From assembly GCA_002507565.1 (NCBI GenBank), contig MOXJ01000009.1:1-64000 (forward strand): DNA of 64,000 bases, read 5' to 3'. The notes under the pieces are model-generated. The model made no database searches, was not told the DNA's origin, and saw only the letters and a list, made by a program, of their open reading frames with translations. The stretch comes from Candidatus Reconcilbacillus cellulovorans (lineage in GTDB: Bacteria; Bacillota; Bacilli; Paenibacillales; Reconciliibacillaceae). Positions 17,142 through 24,985 of the stretch are shown here, in pieces (positions within the stretch are counted from its first letter, which is position 1; every line of letters starts with the position of its first letter). Both the position numbers and the translations under genes were made by a program.

Positions 17142-17256
17142 CCCGGACCGGGCGAAAGAAGTCGCGTGGGCTTTGAGCGTGCTGGCGCTCGGGCTCTGGC
17201 TTCTGGCGTCGCGGTGATTCAGCCGGGCAAAAAAAACGACGGGGGGAAGGAAGGCG

Positions 17257-18327
17257 ATGAACAGACGTAATCGGATCAAACGGACTTGGGCGACGATCGC
17301 GCTCGTCGCGTCGGCGGTGCTGGCGGTTTCCGGCTGCGGATCGGCTAAAAGCGCCGCGATCGGCGCCAAAAACGGTTCGGCGGCGACGGCGGAAAACCGC
17401 GTTTCGGCGACGCCTTCGGCGTTGCCGACCAATGTGCCGACGGACGGAACGTCCGCTCCGGGAGCGGCAAAAATCCGCATCGGCTACCAGAAGTACGGTA
17501 CGCTCAGCATTTTGAAGGCCGACGGCGGTCTCGAAAAGAAACTGAACGAACGCGGCGTCAAGGTCGAATGGACGGAGTTCCCCGGCGGGCCGCAGCTCTT
17601 GGAGGCGCTCAACGCCGGCAGCATCGACGTCGGCCATACGGGCGAGGCGCCGCCGATCTTCGCCCAAGCGGCCGGGGCGCCGCTCGTCTACCTCGCCCAC
17701 GAGCCGCCGAGTCCGAAAAGCGAGGCGATCGTCGTGCCGAAAGATTCGCCGATCCGCACGGTGGCCGATCTGAAAGGGAAAACGATCGTTCTGAACAAAG
17801 GTTCGAACGTGCATTATCTTTTGGTGAAGCTTCTGGAAAAGAACGGGCTGTCCTATCATCACGACATACAGGTCAAGTTTTTGCCGCCGGCGGATGCCCG
17901 GGTCGCGTTTGAGAAAGGCAACGTCGATGCCTGGGTCATCTGGGATCCGTTCCTCGCCGCGGCACAGACGGGTACCGATGCACGCATCTTGGCCGACGGC
18001 ACCGACCTCGTATCGAACCACGAGTTTTATTTAGCGGCGCGGCCGTTTGCGGAACAACATCCCGATCTTGTCGATCTGTTGCTCCGGGAGGTCGACCGCA
18101 TCGACACCTGGGCGCGCGAACATCCCAGGGAGGTGGCGGAGAAGCTGTCGCCGCAGCTCGGCATCGACGCCGCATCGCTCGAACTCGCCGCGAAACGCCG
18201 GCCTTACGGCATACAACCAATCGACGAGACGATTGTGCGTGCCCAGCAACAGATCGCCGACACGTTTTTGGCGCTCGGGCTCATTCCGAAGGCGATCGAC
18301 GTTCGCGAAGCGCTTTTGAGGAAGTAA
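17257..18327 (+). CDS. ssuA: Aliphatic sulfonate-binding lipoprotein
   Basis: A 356-residue periplasmic-type binding protein with lipobox VSGC (Cys about 27), a Thr/Ser/Ala linker, then [24 protein letters not shown] and [22 protein letters not shown], hallmarks of SsuA/TauA. It captures sulfonates for SsuBC. Translation starts at ATG 17257 after GGGGGGAAGGAAGG. The gap of 115 bp from the hydrolase shows no clear promoter. Confidence 0.93.
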   Translation: MNRRNRIKRTWATIALVASAVLAVSGCGSAKSAAIGAKNGSAATAENRVSATPSALPTNVPTDGTSAPGAAKIRIGYQKYGTLSILKADGGLEKKLNERGVKVEWTEFPGGPQLLEALNAGSIDVGHTGEAPPIFAQAAGAPLVYLAHEPPSPKSEAIVVPKDSPIRTVADLKGKTIVLNKGSNVHYLLVKLLEKNGLSYHHDIQVKFLPPADARVAFEKGNVDAWVIWDPFLAAAQTGTDARILADGTDLVSNHEFYLAARPFAEQHPDLVDLLLREVDRIDTWAREHPREVAEKLSPQLGIDAASLELAAKRRPYGIQPIDETIVRAQQQIADTFLALGLIPKAIDVREALLRK

Positions 18328-18341
18328 GGAGGTCATGTTCG

Positions 18342-19487
18342 ATGCGCGTGTTCTGGTTTATTCCGACGCACGGCGACGGGCGGTATCTCGGTACGCGTTA
18401 CGGCGCCCGGGCGGTAGACGCGGCGTATATGCGGCAAATCGCGGAAGCGGCCGACCGGCTCGGTTACGAAGGGGTTCTGATTCCGACGGGAAGTTCCTGC
18501 GAGGATCCCTGGGTCGCGGCGTCTACGCTTATCCCCGTCACGCGGCGGTTGAAGTTTCTGATCGCCCTGAGGCCGGGTCTGATGTCGCCGACGCTCGCGG
18601 CCAGGATGGCGGCGACGTTCGACCGATTGTCTGGCGGTCGGCTGCTGATCAACGTCGTGGCCGGCGGCGATCCTGTAGAACTGGCCGGCGACGGGCTGTT
18701 TCTCGACCACGACGAGCGTTACCGGCTGACCGACGAATTTTTGCACGTGTGGCGTCGGCAAATGGCCGGGGAAACGGTTCATTTCGAAGGCTCGCACGTG
18801 CGTGTCCGCGGCGGCAGGGTGTTGTATCCTCCGATCCAACAGCCGCATCCACCGCTCTGGTTCGGAGGGTCCTCGCCGGCGGCACACGAGGTCGCGGCGC
18901 GGCATGCCGACGTTTATCTGACGTGGGGAGAACCCCCGCGCGACGTGTCGGAAAAAATCGCCGACGTCTCGTCAAGAGCGGAGGCGCAAGGACGAAGCGT
19001 CCGGTTCGGACTTCGCCTCCACGTCATCGTCCGGGAGACAGACGAAGAAGCCTGGCAGGCCGCAAGCGACCTGATCCGGCATCTCGACGACGAGACGATC
19101 GCCAAGGCCCAGCAGGTGTTCGCACGGTTCGATTCGGTCGGCCAGAAGCGGATGGTCCGCCTGCACGGCGGCAGCCGCGCCTCGCTGGAAATCAGTCCGA
19201 ATCTGTGGGCCGGCGTCGGACTCGTCCGCGGCGGGGCCGGTACGGCGCTCGTCGGCAGTCCCGCGACGGTGGCGGCCAGGATGCGGGAATACGCCGACCT
19301 CGGCATCGAGACGTTTATTCTGTCGGGATATCCTCATCTTGAAGAGGCTTATCGGGTCGCCGAGCTTCTGTTCCCGCAGTTGCCGATCGAACGGCCGGCG
19401 ATCGACGAGGGGCCAACTTCCGTCAGCCCGTTCGGCGAACTGATCGCTAACGAATTCAGGCCGGATCTGAAAACGTCGGCACACTGA
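18342..19487 (+). CDS. ssuD: FMNH2-dependent alkanesulfonate monooxygenase
   Basis: A 381-residue bacterial luciferase-like monooxygenase that releases sulfite from alkanesulfonates using FMNH2 from SsuE and O2. The sequence keeps the SsuD N-terminus [49 protein letters not shown] and [26 protein letters not shown]. Length equals that of E. coli SsuD. AAGGAGGT precedes ATG 18342, 14 bp after ssuA. Confidence 0.96.
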   Translation: MRVFWFIPTHGDGRYLGTRYGARAVDAAYMRQIAEAADRLGYEGVLIPTGSSCEDPWVAASTLIPVTRRLKFLIALRPGLMSPTLAARMAATFDRLSGGRLLINVVAGGDPVELAGDGLFLDHDERYRLTDEFLHVWRRQMAGETVHFEGSHVRVRGGRVLYPPIQQPHPPLWFGGSSPAAHEVAARHADVYLTWGEPPRDVSEKIADVSSRAEAQGRSVRFGLRLHVIVRETDEEAWQAASDLIRHLDDETIAKAQQVFARFDSVGQKRMVRLHGGSRASLEISPNLWAGVGLVRGGAGTALVGSPATVAARMREYADLGIETFILSGYPHLEEAYRVAELLFPQLPIERPAIDEGPTSVSPFGELIANEFRPDLKTSAH

Positions 19488-19503
19488 AAGGACGGGAATC
19501 CGT

Positions 19504-20304
19504 ATGCGCCGGTTCGTCCGTAGAAAGATGGGGTTGTTTTTGCCGTGGCTCATTCCGGCCGGTGTCGTCGCCCTCTGGCAATTGCTCGGCGATTTCGGCC
19601 TGATTCCGGAACGCACGCTGCCGACGCCCGTGAAAGTCGCGATCGCAGGAGTCAGGCTACTTCTGAACGGAGAACTGGTCCACGCCATCGGCGTCAGTGC
19701 CGTGCGGGCATTAACCGGTTTTGCGATCGGCGGGTCGATCGGTTTTACGCTGGGGCTGCTGAACGGCGTCATGCCGATCTTCGCCCGACTGACCGATTCC
19801 ACCGTTCAAATGATCCGCAACATCCCGCATTTGGCGCTCATTCCACTCGTCATCGCCTGGTTCGGGATCGGGGAGCGGGCGAAAATTTTTCTCGTAGCGC
19901 TCGGCGTGCTGTTTCCGATTTACATCAACACCCTGCACGGCATCCGGTCCGTCGATCCCGGACTGATCGAAATGGGAAGGGTTTACGGTCTGCGCGGATG
20001 GGAGTTGCACCGCAAAGTCGTCCTGCCGGGCGCGTTGCCCTCGGTATTAGTCGGCGTCCGGTTTTCGCTCGGGTTCATGTGGCTGACGCTGATCGTCGCC
20101 GAAACGATCGCGGCGGACTCCGGCATCGGCTATACGGCGATGAACGCGCGGGAATTTTTCCAATTGGACGTCGTCGTCCTCTGTATTTTGCTCTATGCCC
20201 TGCTCGGCAAATTGTCCGACCTGATCGCCAAGGGTCTGGAAAAGAGGTGGTTAAAATGGCATCCGCATTTTGGCGTTCGGTCTTCGTCGACGACGCCGTC
20301 GTGA
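19504..20304 (+). CDS. ssuC: Aliphatic sulfonate ABC transporter permease
   Basis: A 266-residue BPD-type permease with six predicted helices. It has [36 protein letters not shown] and the EAA-like loop [23 protein letters not shown] typical of SsuC/TauC. It forms the channel with ATPase SsuB, whose start lies inside its 3' end (49-bp overlap). Confidence 0.94.
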   Translation: MRRFVRRKMGLFLPWLIPAGVVALWQLLGDFGLIPERTLPTPVKVAIAGVRLLLNGELVHAIGVSAVRALTGFAIGGSIGFTLGLLNGVMPIFARLTDSTVQMIRNIPHLALIPLVIAWFGIGERAKIFLVALGVLFPIYINTLHGIRSVDPGLIEMGRVYGLRGWELHRKVVLPGALPSVLVGVRFSLGFMWLTLIVAETIAADSGIGYTAMNAREFFQLDVVVLCILLYALLGKLSDLIAKGLEKRWLKWHPHFGVRSSSTTPS

Positions 20305-21155
20305 CGCGGCCGAAGCGGATTCCCGTTTTCCGACGAGACGTTCCCGGCGTCGAGAAGAAGGGGACTGACGAGGAAGCGTTCGTCGGGCGTGCGGGGTCCG
20401 GCGCTTCCGTCGAACTGGTCGACGTTTCGAAACGTTTCGCGGAAAAAGAAGTGTTGCGCAATGTCCGGTTGTCGATCGCCGGCGGGGAATTCGTGGCGAT
20501 CGTCGGCCGCAGCGGTTGCGGCAAAAGCACGCTGCTTCGGCTGATCGCCGGGCTGGATCGGCCGACGGGCGGCGTGCTGTACCGGGACGCTGTGCCGGTC
20601 GACGGGATCGATCCGGACACGCGCATCATGTTTCAGGACGCCCGCCTTTTGCCTTGGAAGACCGTGCTCGACAATGTATGCATCGGCGTCCCGCGTTGGA
20701 AAGCCGCGGCGGCGAAAGCGAAAGCTTATGCGGTGCTTCAGCAGGTCGGCCTGGAGGATCGCGCGGACGACTGGCCGTCGGTTCTTTCCGGCGGCCAGCG
20801 CCAACGCGTCGCCTTGGCGCGCGCGCTTGTCGGGGCTCCACGGCTGCTCTTGTTCGATGAGCCGCTCGGAGCGCTCGATGCGTTGACGCGCATCGAGATG
20901 CAGCGGCTGATCGAACGGCTGTGGCGGCAGCACGGTTTTACGGCGGTACTGGTTACTCACGACGTCAGCGAAGCGGTGGCGCTGGCGGATCGCGTGGTGC
21001 TGATCGAGAAAGGAAAGGTAGCTTTGGATTTGCGGATTACGCTCGCCCGACCGCGTGTGCGGGACAGCGGGTTTGCGCATTTCGAGCGGTTGATTCTGGA
21101 GAGAGTGATGCAGTCAGATCAAGACCATATAGAACCACAAGAATACGAAATTTGA
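20256..21155 (+). CDS. ssuB: Aliphatic sulfonate ABC transporter ATPase
   Basis: A 299-residue ABC ATPase. Walker A is GRSGCGKST (84-92), the Q-loop [10 protein letters not shown], the signature LSGGQRQRV and Walker [13 protein letters not shown] with LVTHDVSEA; the ARLLPW sequence is typical of the nitrate/sulfonate/taurine group. It has a non-family N-terminal extension of about 48 residues before [11 protein letters not shown] later internal start is possible, but ATG 20256 has AAAGAGGTGG 6 bp upstream. Confidence 0.93.
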   Translation: MASAFWRSVFVDDAVVTRPKRIPVFRRDVPGVEKKGTDEEAFVGRAGSGASVELVDVSKRFAEKEVLRNVRLSIAGGEFVAIVGRSGCGKSTLLRLIAGLDRPTGGVLYRDAVPVDGIDPDTRIMFQDARLLPWKTVLDNVCIGVPRWKAAAAKAKAYAVLQQVGLEDRADDWPSVLSGGQRQRVALARALVGAPRLLLFDEPLGALDALTRIEMQRLIERLWRQHGFTAVLVTHDVSEAVALADRVVLIEKGKVALDLRITLARPRVRDSGFAHFERLILERVMQSDQDHIEPQEYEI

Positions 21156-21169
21156 GGTGAACGCCCTTC

Positions 21170-22882
21170 ATGCAGACCCGCATCTACGAAACGGATGTGC
21201 TGATTGTCGGCGGTGGAACGGCGGGAACCATGGCGGCTATTAAAGCGAAACAAGAAAACCCCGGATTACACGTGCTCGTGTTGGATAAAGCCGATATCCG
21301 TCGAAGCGGAGCGATCGCCATGGGCATGGACGGCCTGAACAATGCCGTCATCCCGGGAAAAGCGACTCCCGAAGAATATACACTTGAAATCACCGAAGCC
21401 AACGACGGCATCATCGATCAGCGGGCCGTTTACCGGCAAGCGGTGGAATGTTACGACATCGTTCGGGAACTTGATTCATGGGGAGTCGATTTCGAGAAAG
21501 ACGAAAAGGGCGATTACCGAGTCTACCGGGTCCACCGCAAGGGACGCTACGTCCTGCCGATGCCGAAAGCAAGCGACTTGAAACTGATTCTGGCCAAAAA
21601 GGTCAAGCAAATGAAAGCTCAAGCCATCAACCGCGTAATGGCGACACGCCTGCTGACGCGCGGCAATCAGGCCATCGGCGCGCTGGGGCTCGATGTCATC
21701 ACCGGCGATTTTGTCATCGTCAAGGCGAAAGCCGTTGTCCTGACTGCCGGAGCGGCGGGCCGCATGGGCTTGACCGATTCGGGATACCTCTACAGCACCT
21801 ATGAAAATCCGGCAAACTCGGGCGACGGATTTGCCATGGCATACCATGCCGGAGCCGAATTGACGGGAATCGAATGTTATCAGATCAATCCGACCATGAA
21901 GGATTACAACGGCCCCGCCTGCGCATACGTGGCCGGCCCGTTCGGCGCATACACCGCCAACTATAGAGGGGAACGGGTCACGGGATGCGATTACTGGAGC
22001 GGCGAACTGATCATGACCATGTGGAAACTGGCCAATCAAGGTCAATGGCCGCTGTTTTTGAAAATGACCCATCTCGACGAGGCATCGATCGCCAAAATCG
22101 AATCCATTCTTCATTCGAACGAACGACCGAGCCGCGATCGTTTCCATCAAGGACGTGGAAAAAACTACCGGAATGACATGGTCGAACTGCACTTCTCCGA
22201 AGTCGGACTATGCAGCGGCCACAGCGCGGCCGGAGTGTTGGTCAACCACGAGGCGGAAACGTCCATGGCAGGCCTATATGCCGCCGGAGATATGGCCTGC
22301 GTTCCCCATCAATACTTACTGGGAGCGCTGACTTTTGGAAAAATCGCAGGTGTCAACGCAGCTCGGTTCGCTGCCAGCCAGCCGGGGTATGAACCGGATC
22401 CGGCACAAATCGAGGCGGAACGGGAGCGGATGTTTCGGCCGCTTCAAAATCCGGACGGAGTCCCCCATCACCAGGTAGAGTACAAAATCCGTCGCATCGT
22501 CACGCAATACTTAATGCCGCCGAAAACCATGACCAAACTGGAAATCGGCCTGGAAAGAATTCTCCATTTCCGCCGTGTCGATCTGAACCTGCTTGGCGCG
22601 CGCGATCCGCACGAACTGGGCAGGGCGCTGGAAGTTCACAGTATCGTAGACTGTGCGGAAATGATGGCAAGAGCGTCGATGTTCCGCAAAGAGAGTCGAT
22701 GGGGATTTTATCACTATTTTCTCGATTATCCAGAACGTGACGACAAGAACTGGTTAAAACGCGTCGTCGTTCGAAAAGGAAAAAATGGTAAGATGGAAGT
22801 TTATACGAAAGAAGTTCCTCCATACATTTTGTTTCCCCATTTGGAATCAGAATCGGTCGGAGGAGGGGAACTGCTGTCATGA
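21170..22882 (+). CDS. AprA-like FAD-dependent oxidoreductase (fumarate reductase/APS reductase flavoprotein family)
   Basis: A 570-residue flavoprotein. The N-terminal FAD dinucleotide motif is VLIVGGGTAGTMAAI, followed by RRSGAIAMGMDGLNN, GLTDSGYLYSTYENPANSGDGFAMAYHAGAEL, and a second FAD region GLYAAGDMACVPHQYLLGALTFGKIAG. This is the alpha subunit of adenylylsulfate reductase-like proteins without the rest of dissimilatory sulfate reduction. It is followed with ATGA overlap by a small ferredoxin, matching the AprA/AprB layout. Base composition is visibly more AT-rich than in the ssu genes, hinting at separate acquisition. It is probably an electron-transferring partner for organosulfur use; the reaction is unknown. 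Confidence 0.82.
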   Translation: MQTRIYETDVLIVGGGTAGTMAAIKAKQENPGLHVLVLDKADIRRSGAIAMGMDGLNNAVIPGKATPEEYTLEITEANDGIIDQRAVYRQAVECYDIVRELDSWGVDFEKDEKGDYRVYRVHRKGRYVLPMPKASDLKLILAKKVKQMKAQAINRVMATRLLTRGNQAIGALGLDVITGDFVIVKAKAVVLTAGAAGRMGLTDSGYLYSTYENPANSGDGFAMAYHAGAELTGIECYQINPTMKDYNGPACAYVAGPFGAYTANYRGERVTGCDYWSGELIMTMWKLANQGQWPLFLKMTHLDEASIAKIESILHSNERPSRDRFHQGRGKNYRNDMVELHFSEVGLCSGHSAAGVLVNHEAETSMAGLYAAGDMACVPHQYLLGALTFGKIAGVNAARFAASQPGYEPDPAQIEAERERMFRPLQNPDGVPHHQVEYKIRRIVTQYLMPPKTMTKLEIGLERILHFRRVDLNLLGARDPHELGRALEVHSIVDCAEMMARASMFRKESRWGFYHYFLDYPERDDKNWLKRVVVRKGKNGKMEVYTKEVPPYILFPHLESESVGGGELLS

Positions 22883-23124
22883 GCTTCTCCGCGCACGTTT
22901 CGCCCCGTTTGATCACTCAGCGCGTCGAAGCCAGCGTCATCATCGACCGCGATAAGTGTATCGGCTGCGGCATATGCGTTCAAGTTTGTCCGATGGGCAT
23001 TCTGGCTCTCGATCATGAAGGCAAGGCTTACATGAAATATGACGAAAGCTGGTACTGTACGCCTTGCCAAACGGATTGCCCTGTCGATGCGGTCCGGGTG
23101 CACTTGCCGTATTTGATCCGGTGA
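22879..23124 (+). CDS. 4Fe-4S dicluster ferredoxin, AprB-like partner
   Basis: An 81-residue ferredoxin with CIGCGICVQVCPMG for one cluster and CTPCQTDCPVDAV for the second. The second motif deviates from the standard CxxCxxCxxxCP. It overlaps the flavoprotein gene by four bases, so the two are translated together and likely form a complex that moves electrons to or from FAD. It ends the ssu transcript, with a terminator 45 bp on. Confidence 0.88.
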   Translation: MSFSAHVSPRLITQRVEASVIIDRDKCIGCGICVQVCPMGILALDHEGKAYMKYDESWYCTPCQTDCPVDAVRVHLPYLIR

Positions 23125-23168
23125 TGATATTGCACGAACGGGGACATAAATAGCGTATCGACGCGCGA

Positions 23169-23198
23169 CCGTCTACTCGATGCGGGTAGACGGTTTTT
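23169..23198 (+). terminator. Intrinsic terminator of the ssu cluster
   Basis: CCGTCTAC (23169-23176) pairs with GTAGACGG (23186-23193) and is followed by TTTTT. It ends the transcript after the ferredoxin. The next 120 bp hold small GC hairpins but no supported gene. Confidence 0.85.
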
Positions 23199-23321
23199 CG
23201 TGATCGATGCGTAAGCCGGACTGATCGTCCGGGGCACCTCCAACCGTGGAGGAGCATTACCTTCGCAGCGGAGGTAGATGATTTCAATCCCCCCAAATGG
23301 TTCATTTTTTCATACCCCCCA

Positions 23322-23350
23322 TTGACACGTGTAAAAAATACGTATACAAT
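23322..23350 (+). promoter_or_regulatory. Promoter of hicAB
   Basis: TTGACA (23322-23327), 17 bp, TACAAT (23345-23350), near consensus, 27 bp before the hicA start. TATACAAT gives an overlapping alternative -10. Confidence 0.8.
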
Positions 23351-23376
23351 ACAATCAGATCAGAAAGGAGAGCGAC

Positions 23377-23569
23377 ATGAAAAACATCACTTCACGCGCA
23401 CTCATCAAAATACTTGAGAAAGACGGTTGGAGGTTGGTCGCAGTAGTGGGAAGCCATCATCAATTTGAGCATCCGACCAAACCCGGCAAAGTAACCGTCC
23501 CGCATCCGAAGAAAAAACCTTGCACCAAAAACCATCAAGACAATACTCAAACAGGCCGGGCTCCAATAA
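23377..23569 (+). pseudogene. hicA: HicA-type mRNA interferase toxin, frameshifted
   Basis: The first 48 codons read as a normal HicA (ALIKILEKDGWRLV, catalytic-His motif GSHHQFEHPTKPGKVTVPHPKK). A run of six A at 23512-23517 then throws the frame, giving a meaningless tail that stops at 23586. With one A fewer, the sequence would continue NLAPKTIKTILKQAGLQ and stop at 23569, which is the standard HicA C-terminus. So it is inactivated by a one-base insertion, expressed by slippage on the A-run, or a sequencing error. HicA is a dsRBD-fold ribosome-independent RNase (family knowledge). The hicB start follows 31 bp later. Confidence 0.85.
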
Positions 23570-23599
23570 CAGAGTCGACCATATAAGGAGGTTTCAGCA

Positions 23600-24019
23600 A
23601 TGCCAAAATACGTTTATCCTGCGATCTTCGACCCCAACGAACTCGGCGGGTATACTGTCACGTTTCCGGACCTGCCCGGGTGCGTTACCGAGGGAGATAC
23701 CCTCGAAGAAGCCCTCAAAATGGCGGCAGAAGCCATGGCTTTGCACCTATACGGCATGGAACGGGACGGAGATGAAATTCCCCCTCCATCCGATCCATCG
23801 AAGGTCCGGCTCCCCGAAGATGCGGACAAAGGCGCTTTTGTTACTCTCATCCAGGCTAGAACAGAACCGATCCGAGACGAGCTCATGAACCGGTCTGTCA
23901 AAAAGACGCTCACCATCCCGAAATGGCTTAACGACGAAGCCGAAAAAGAAGGTATTAACTTTTCTCAAGTACTCCAAGCAGCCCTTAAAGAAAAGCTCGG
24001 ATTGTTCGGTGAATCGTAA
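23600..24019 (+). CDS. hicB: HicB-type antitoxin
   Basis: A 139-residue antitoxin. The N-terminal HicB fold (YVYPAIFDPNELGGYTVTFPDLPGCVTEGDTLEEALKMAAEAM) neutralises HicA, and the C-terminal ribbon-helix-helix (KKTLTIPKWLNDEAEKEGINFSQVLQAALKEKLGL) binds DNA to autoregulate the operon. Both parts are intact. The start is ATG 23600 after AAGGAGG. Confidence 0.93.
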   Translation: MPKYVYPAIFDPNELGGYTVTFPDLPGCVTEGDTLEEALKMAAEAMALHLYGMERDGDEIPPPSDPSKVRLPEDADKGAFVTLIQARTEPIRDELMNRSVKKTLTIPKWLNDEAEKEGINFSQVLQAALKEKLGLFGES

Positions 24020-24027
24020 AAATTTGC

Positions 24028-24049
24028 CCCGCCTTTTCGGCGGGTTTTT
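24028..24049 (+). terminator. Intrinsic terminator of hicAB
   Basis: CCCGCC-TTTTC-GGCGGG followed by TTTTTGTTTTT, 9 bp after the hicB stop. Confidence 0.88.
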
Positions 24050-24055
24050 GTTTTT

Positions 24056-24310
24056 CGATGAAGGCGGGGTTCAAACTGTCCCCATTGTTTTTTGTAATCG
24101 CTGAAAAAGCGCTTTTTGATGTCGTCGATCCCCGGGGATTTTCGTTTCGAGGAAGATCGACGACAAAAGGACCACGATACGGTCCAATTAAGTGGTAATT
24201 TTCGACTTCAGAACCGAGTAGCACGTTCTTTCTGCAAGGCGGCCATCGGTTTCAACGAATAGCCGTTTGCCCGTCCGATTGCCTCGTCGATTCCAGACTG
24301 AGAAACACCT
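24056..24310. other. Intergenic stretch without recognisable gene
   Basis: About 255 bp of lower-GC DNA between the hicAB terminator and promoter B. It contains short palindromes (AAAAAGCGCTTTTT; ATCCCCGGGGAT) but no frame with a convincing start or family match on either strand. Confidence 0.5.
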
Positions 24311-24311
24311 C

Positions 24312-24366
24312 TTGACTCCCGCCGGGATGTATGCTAAACTCTAATTCAAAGTATTCCAATAGGAAT
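24312..24366 (+). promoter_or_regulatory. Promoter B with perfect CymR-like palindrome
   Basis: TTGACT (24312-24317), 17 bp, TAAACT (24335-24340) with extended TGC, then ATTCC-AATA-GGAAT (24353-24366). Spacing and spacer sequence parallel promoter A at ssuE. It starts the leader transcript ahead of yezD-sbp. Confidence 0.72.
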
Positions 24367-24381
24367 TTAAAAATCAGAAGA

Positions 24382-24439
24382 CGACCGGTCCGCCGGAGGC
24401 TTCCTTCCGCATCGCGATGAGCGGCAGGGGGCCTTTTTT
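24382..24439 (+). promoter_or_regulatory. Sulfur leader element, copy 3, with intrinsic terminator
   Basis: CGACCGG-TCCG-CCGGAGG (24382-24399), then a hairpin. GGCTTCC (24398-24404) pairs with GGGGGCC (24427-24433) using two G-U pairs, with inner CCGC/GCGG, followed by TTTTTT. The upstream word AGAAGACGACCGG is identical to copy 1. Confidence 0.75.
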
Positions 24440-24485
24440 GATTTTCATCCGGGCCGGTTTCCTTCGGCAGCGGAGGTGAAAAGGC

Positions 24486-24515
24486 ATGCGTTGTCCACGT
24501 GAACATTCCCGTTGA
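24486..24515 (+). CDS. Candidate 9-residue leader peptide MRCPREHSR
   Basis: A strong ribosome binding site (GCGGAGGTG) 8 bp upstream leads into ATG CGT TGT CCA CGT GAA CAT TCC CGT TGA. The peptide has Cys as residue 3 and three Arg. It lies after terminator copy 3 and its stop overlaps the -35 of the next promoter. It may sense cysteinyl- or arginyl-tRNA supply or only couple translation to transcription; both are inference. Confidence 0.45.
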   Translation: MRCPREHSR

Positions 24516-24540
24516 CTCTCGACAAAGGTCGTGTTATAAT
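24512..24540 (+). promoter_or_regulatory. Second promoter (B2) before yezD
   Basis: TTGACT (24512-24517), 17 bp, TATAAT (24535-24540), near consensus. About 20 bp downstream AATAGGTAT (24560-24568) resembles half of the CymR-like box. It gives yezD-sbp a start independent of leader copy 3. Confidence 0.75.
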
Positions 24541-24661
24541 AGCCGCATAATCCGACTAAATAGGTATGATTAATTTAGATAATGAACATAATCGAGTTTG
24601 GCACAGAGTTTCGGACAAAGCTTCAAGACGAGACCCGACCGGTACGAAAGTGGGGAGAACC

Positions 24662-24859
24662 ATGGCCGACCTGACCGAGCTCGACCCGATCTGGGTGGAA
24701 CGCATCGTCCGCAGTTTGGCCGGTTTGAAGTACGGGTCGGTGCAGATTACGGTGCACGACGGCCGAATCGTGCAGATCGACCGCACCGAGAAAAACCGGT
24801 TCGACCCGGAACCCGTTTTGCGCACGGGAAAACCTTCTTCCGGCAAAGCAAAAAATTAA
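24662..24859 (+). CDS. yezD: YezD family (DUF2292) small protein
   Basis: A 65-residue protein. WVERIVRSLAGLKYGSVQITVHDGRIVQIDRTEKNRF is the DUF2292 core. YezD-like proteins are found beside sulfur assimilation genes in Bacillales; no biochemical activity is established to my knowledge. TGGGGAG precedes ATG 24662. Its placement between two leader elements and directly upstream of the sulfate importer supports a sulfur role. Confidence 0.85.
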   Translation: MADLTELDPIWVERIVRSLAGLKYGSVQITVHDGRIVQIDRTEKNRFDPEPVLRTGKPSSGKAKN

Positions 24860-24871
24860 ATCGGCGAACGT

Positions 24872-24945
24872 CGACCGGACCACCGGAGACACACGACCCT
24901 CGTACACGCCGTTCGGCGCGGGAGTCGTGTGTTTTCTGTTTTTTT
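24872..24945 (+). promoter_or_regulatory. Sulfur leader element, copy 4, with strong intrinsic terminator
   Basis: CGACCGG-ACCA-CCGGAG (24872-24888) abuts a stem of ACACACGAC (24889-24897) with GTCGTGTGT (24924-24932). It has a nested CGCC/GGCG hairpin and ends TTTTCTGTTTTTTT. It lies between yezD and the sulfate-binding protein gene, so it can control read-through into the importer. Confidence 0.78.
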
Positions 24946-24985
24946 AAAGAAGTTTCAAAAACTTGTCGACCAGGGGGAGAGACGC

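Noticed and set aside
17005-17217. Small frame with GTG start, GGGGGAAGG upstream and a hydrophobic C-terminus (VAWALSVLALGLWLLASR)
   Set aside because: It lies mostly inside the hydrolase gene in another frame. The basic N-terminal half looks like an out-of-frame reading, and no family match is evident.
15540-17480. Minus-strand frame of 646 codons across ssuE, the hydrolase and ssuA
   Set aside because: It crosses three real genes and their terminators on the other strand; no homology.
23211-23321. Mini-ORF and hairpins between the ssu terminator and hicAB (GGAGGTAG-ATG; ACCTTCG/CGGAGGT stem)
   Set aside because: The ribosome site touches the ATG, the peptide has no feature and the stem is short; treated as chance.
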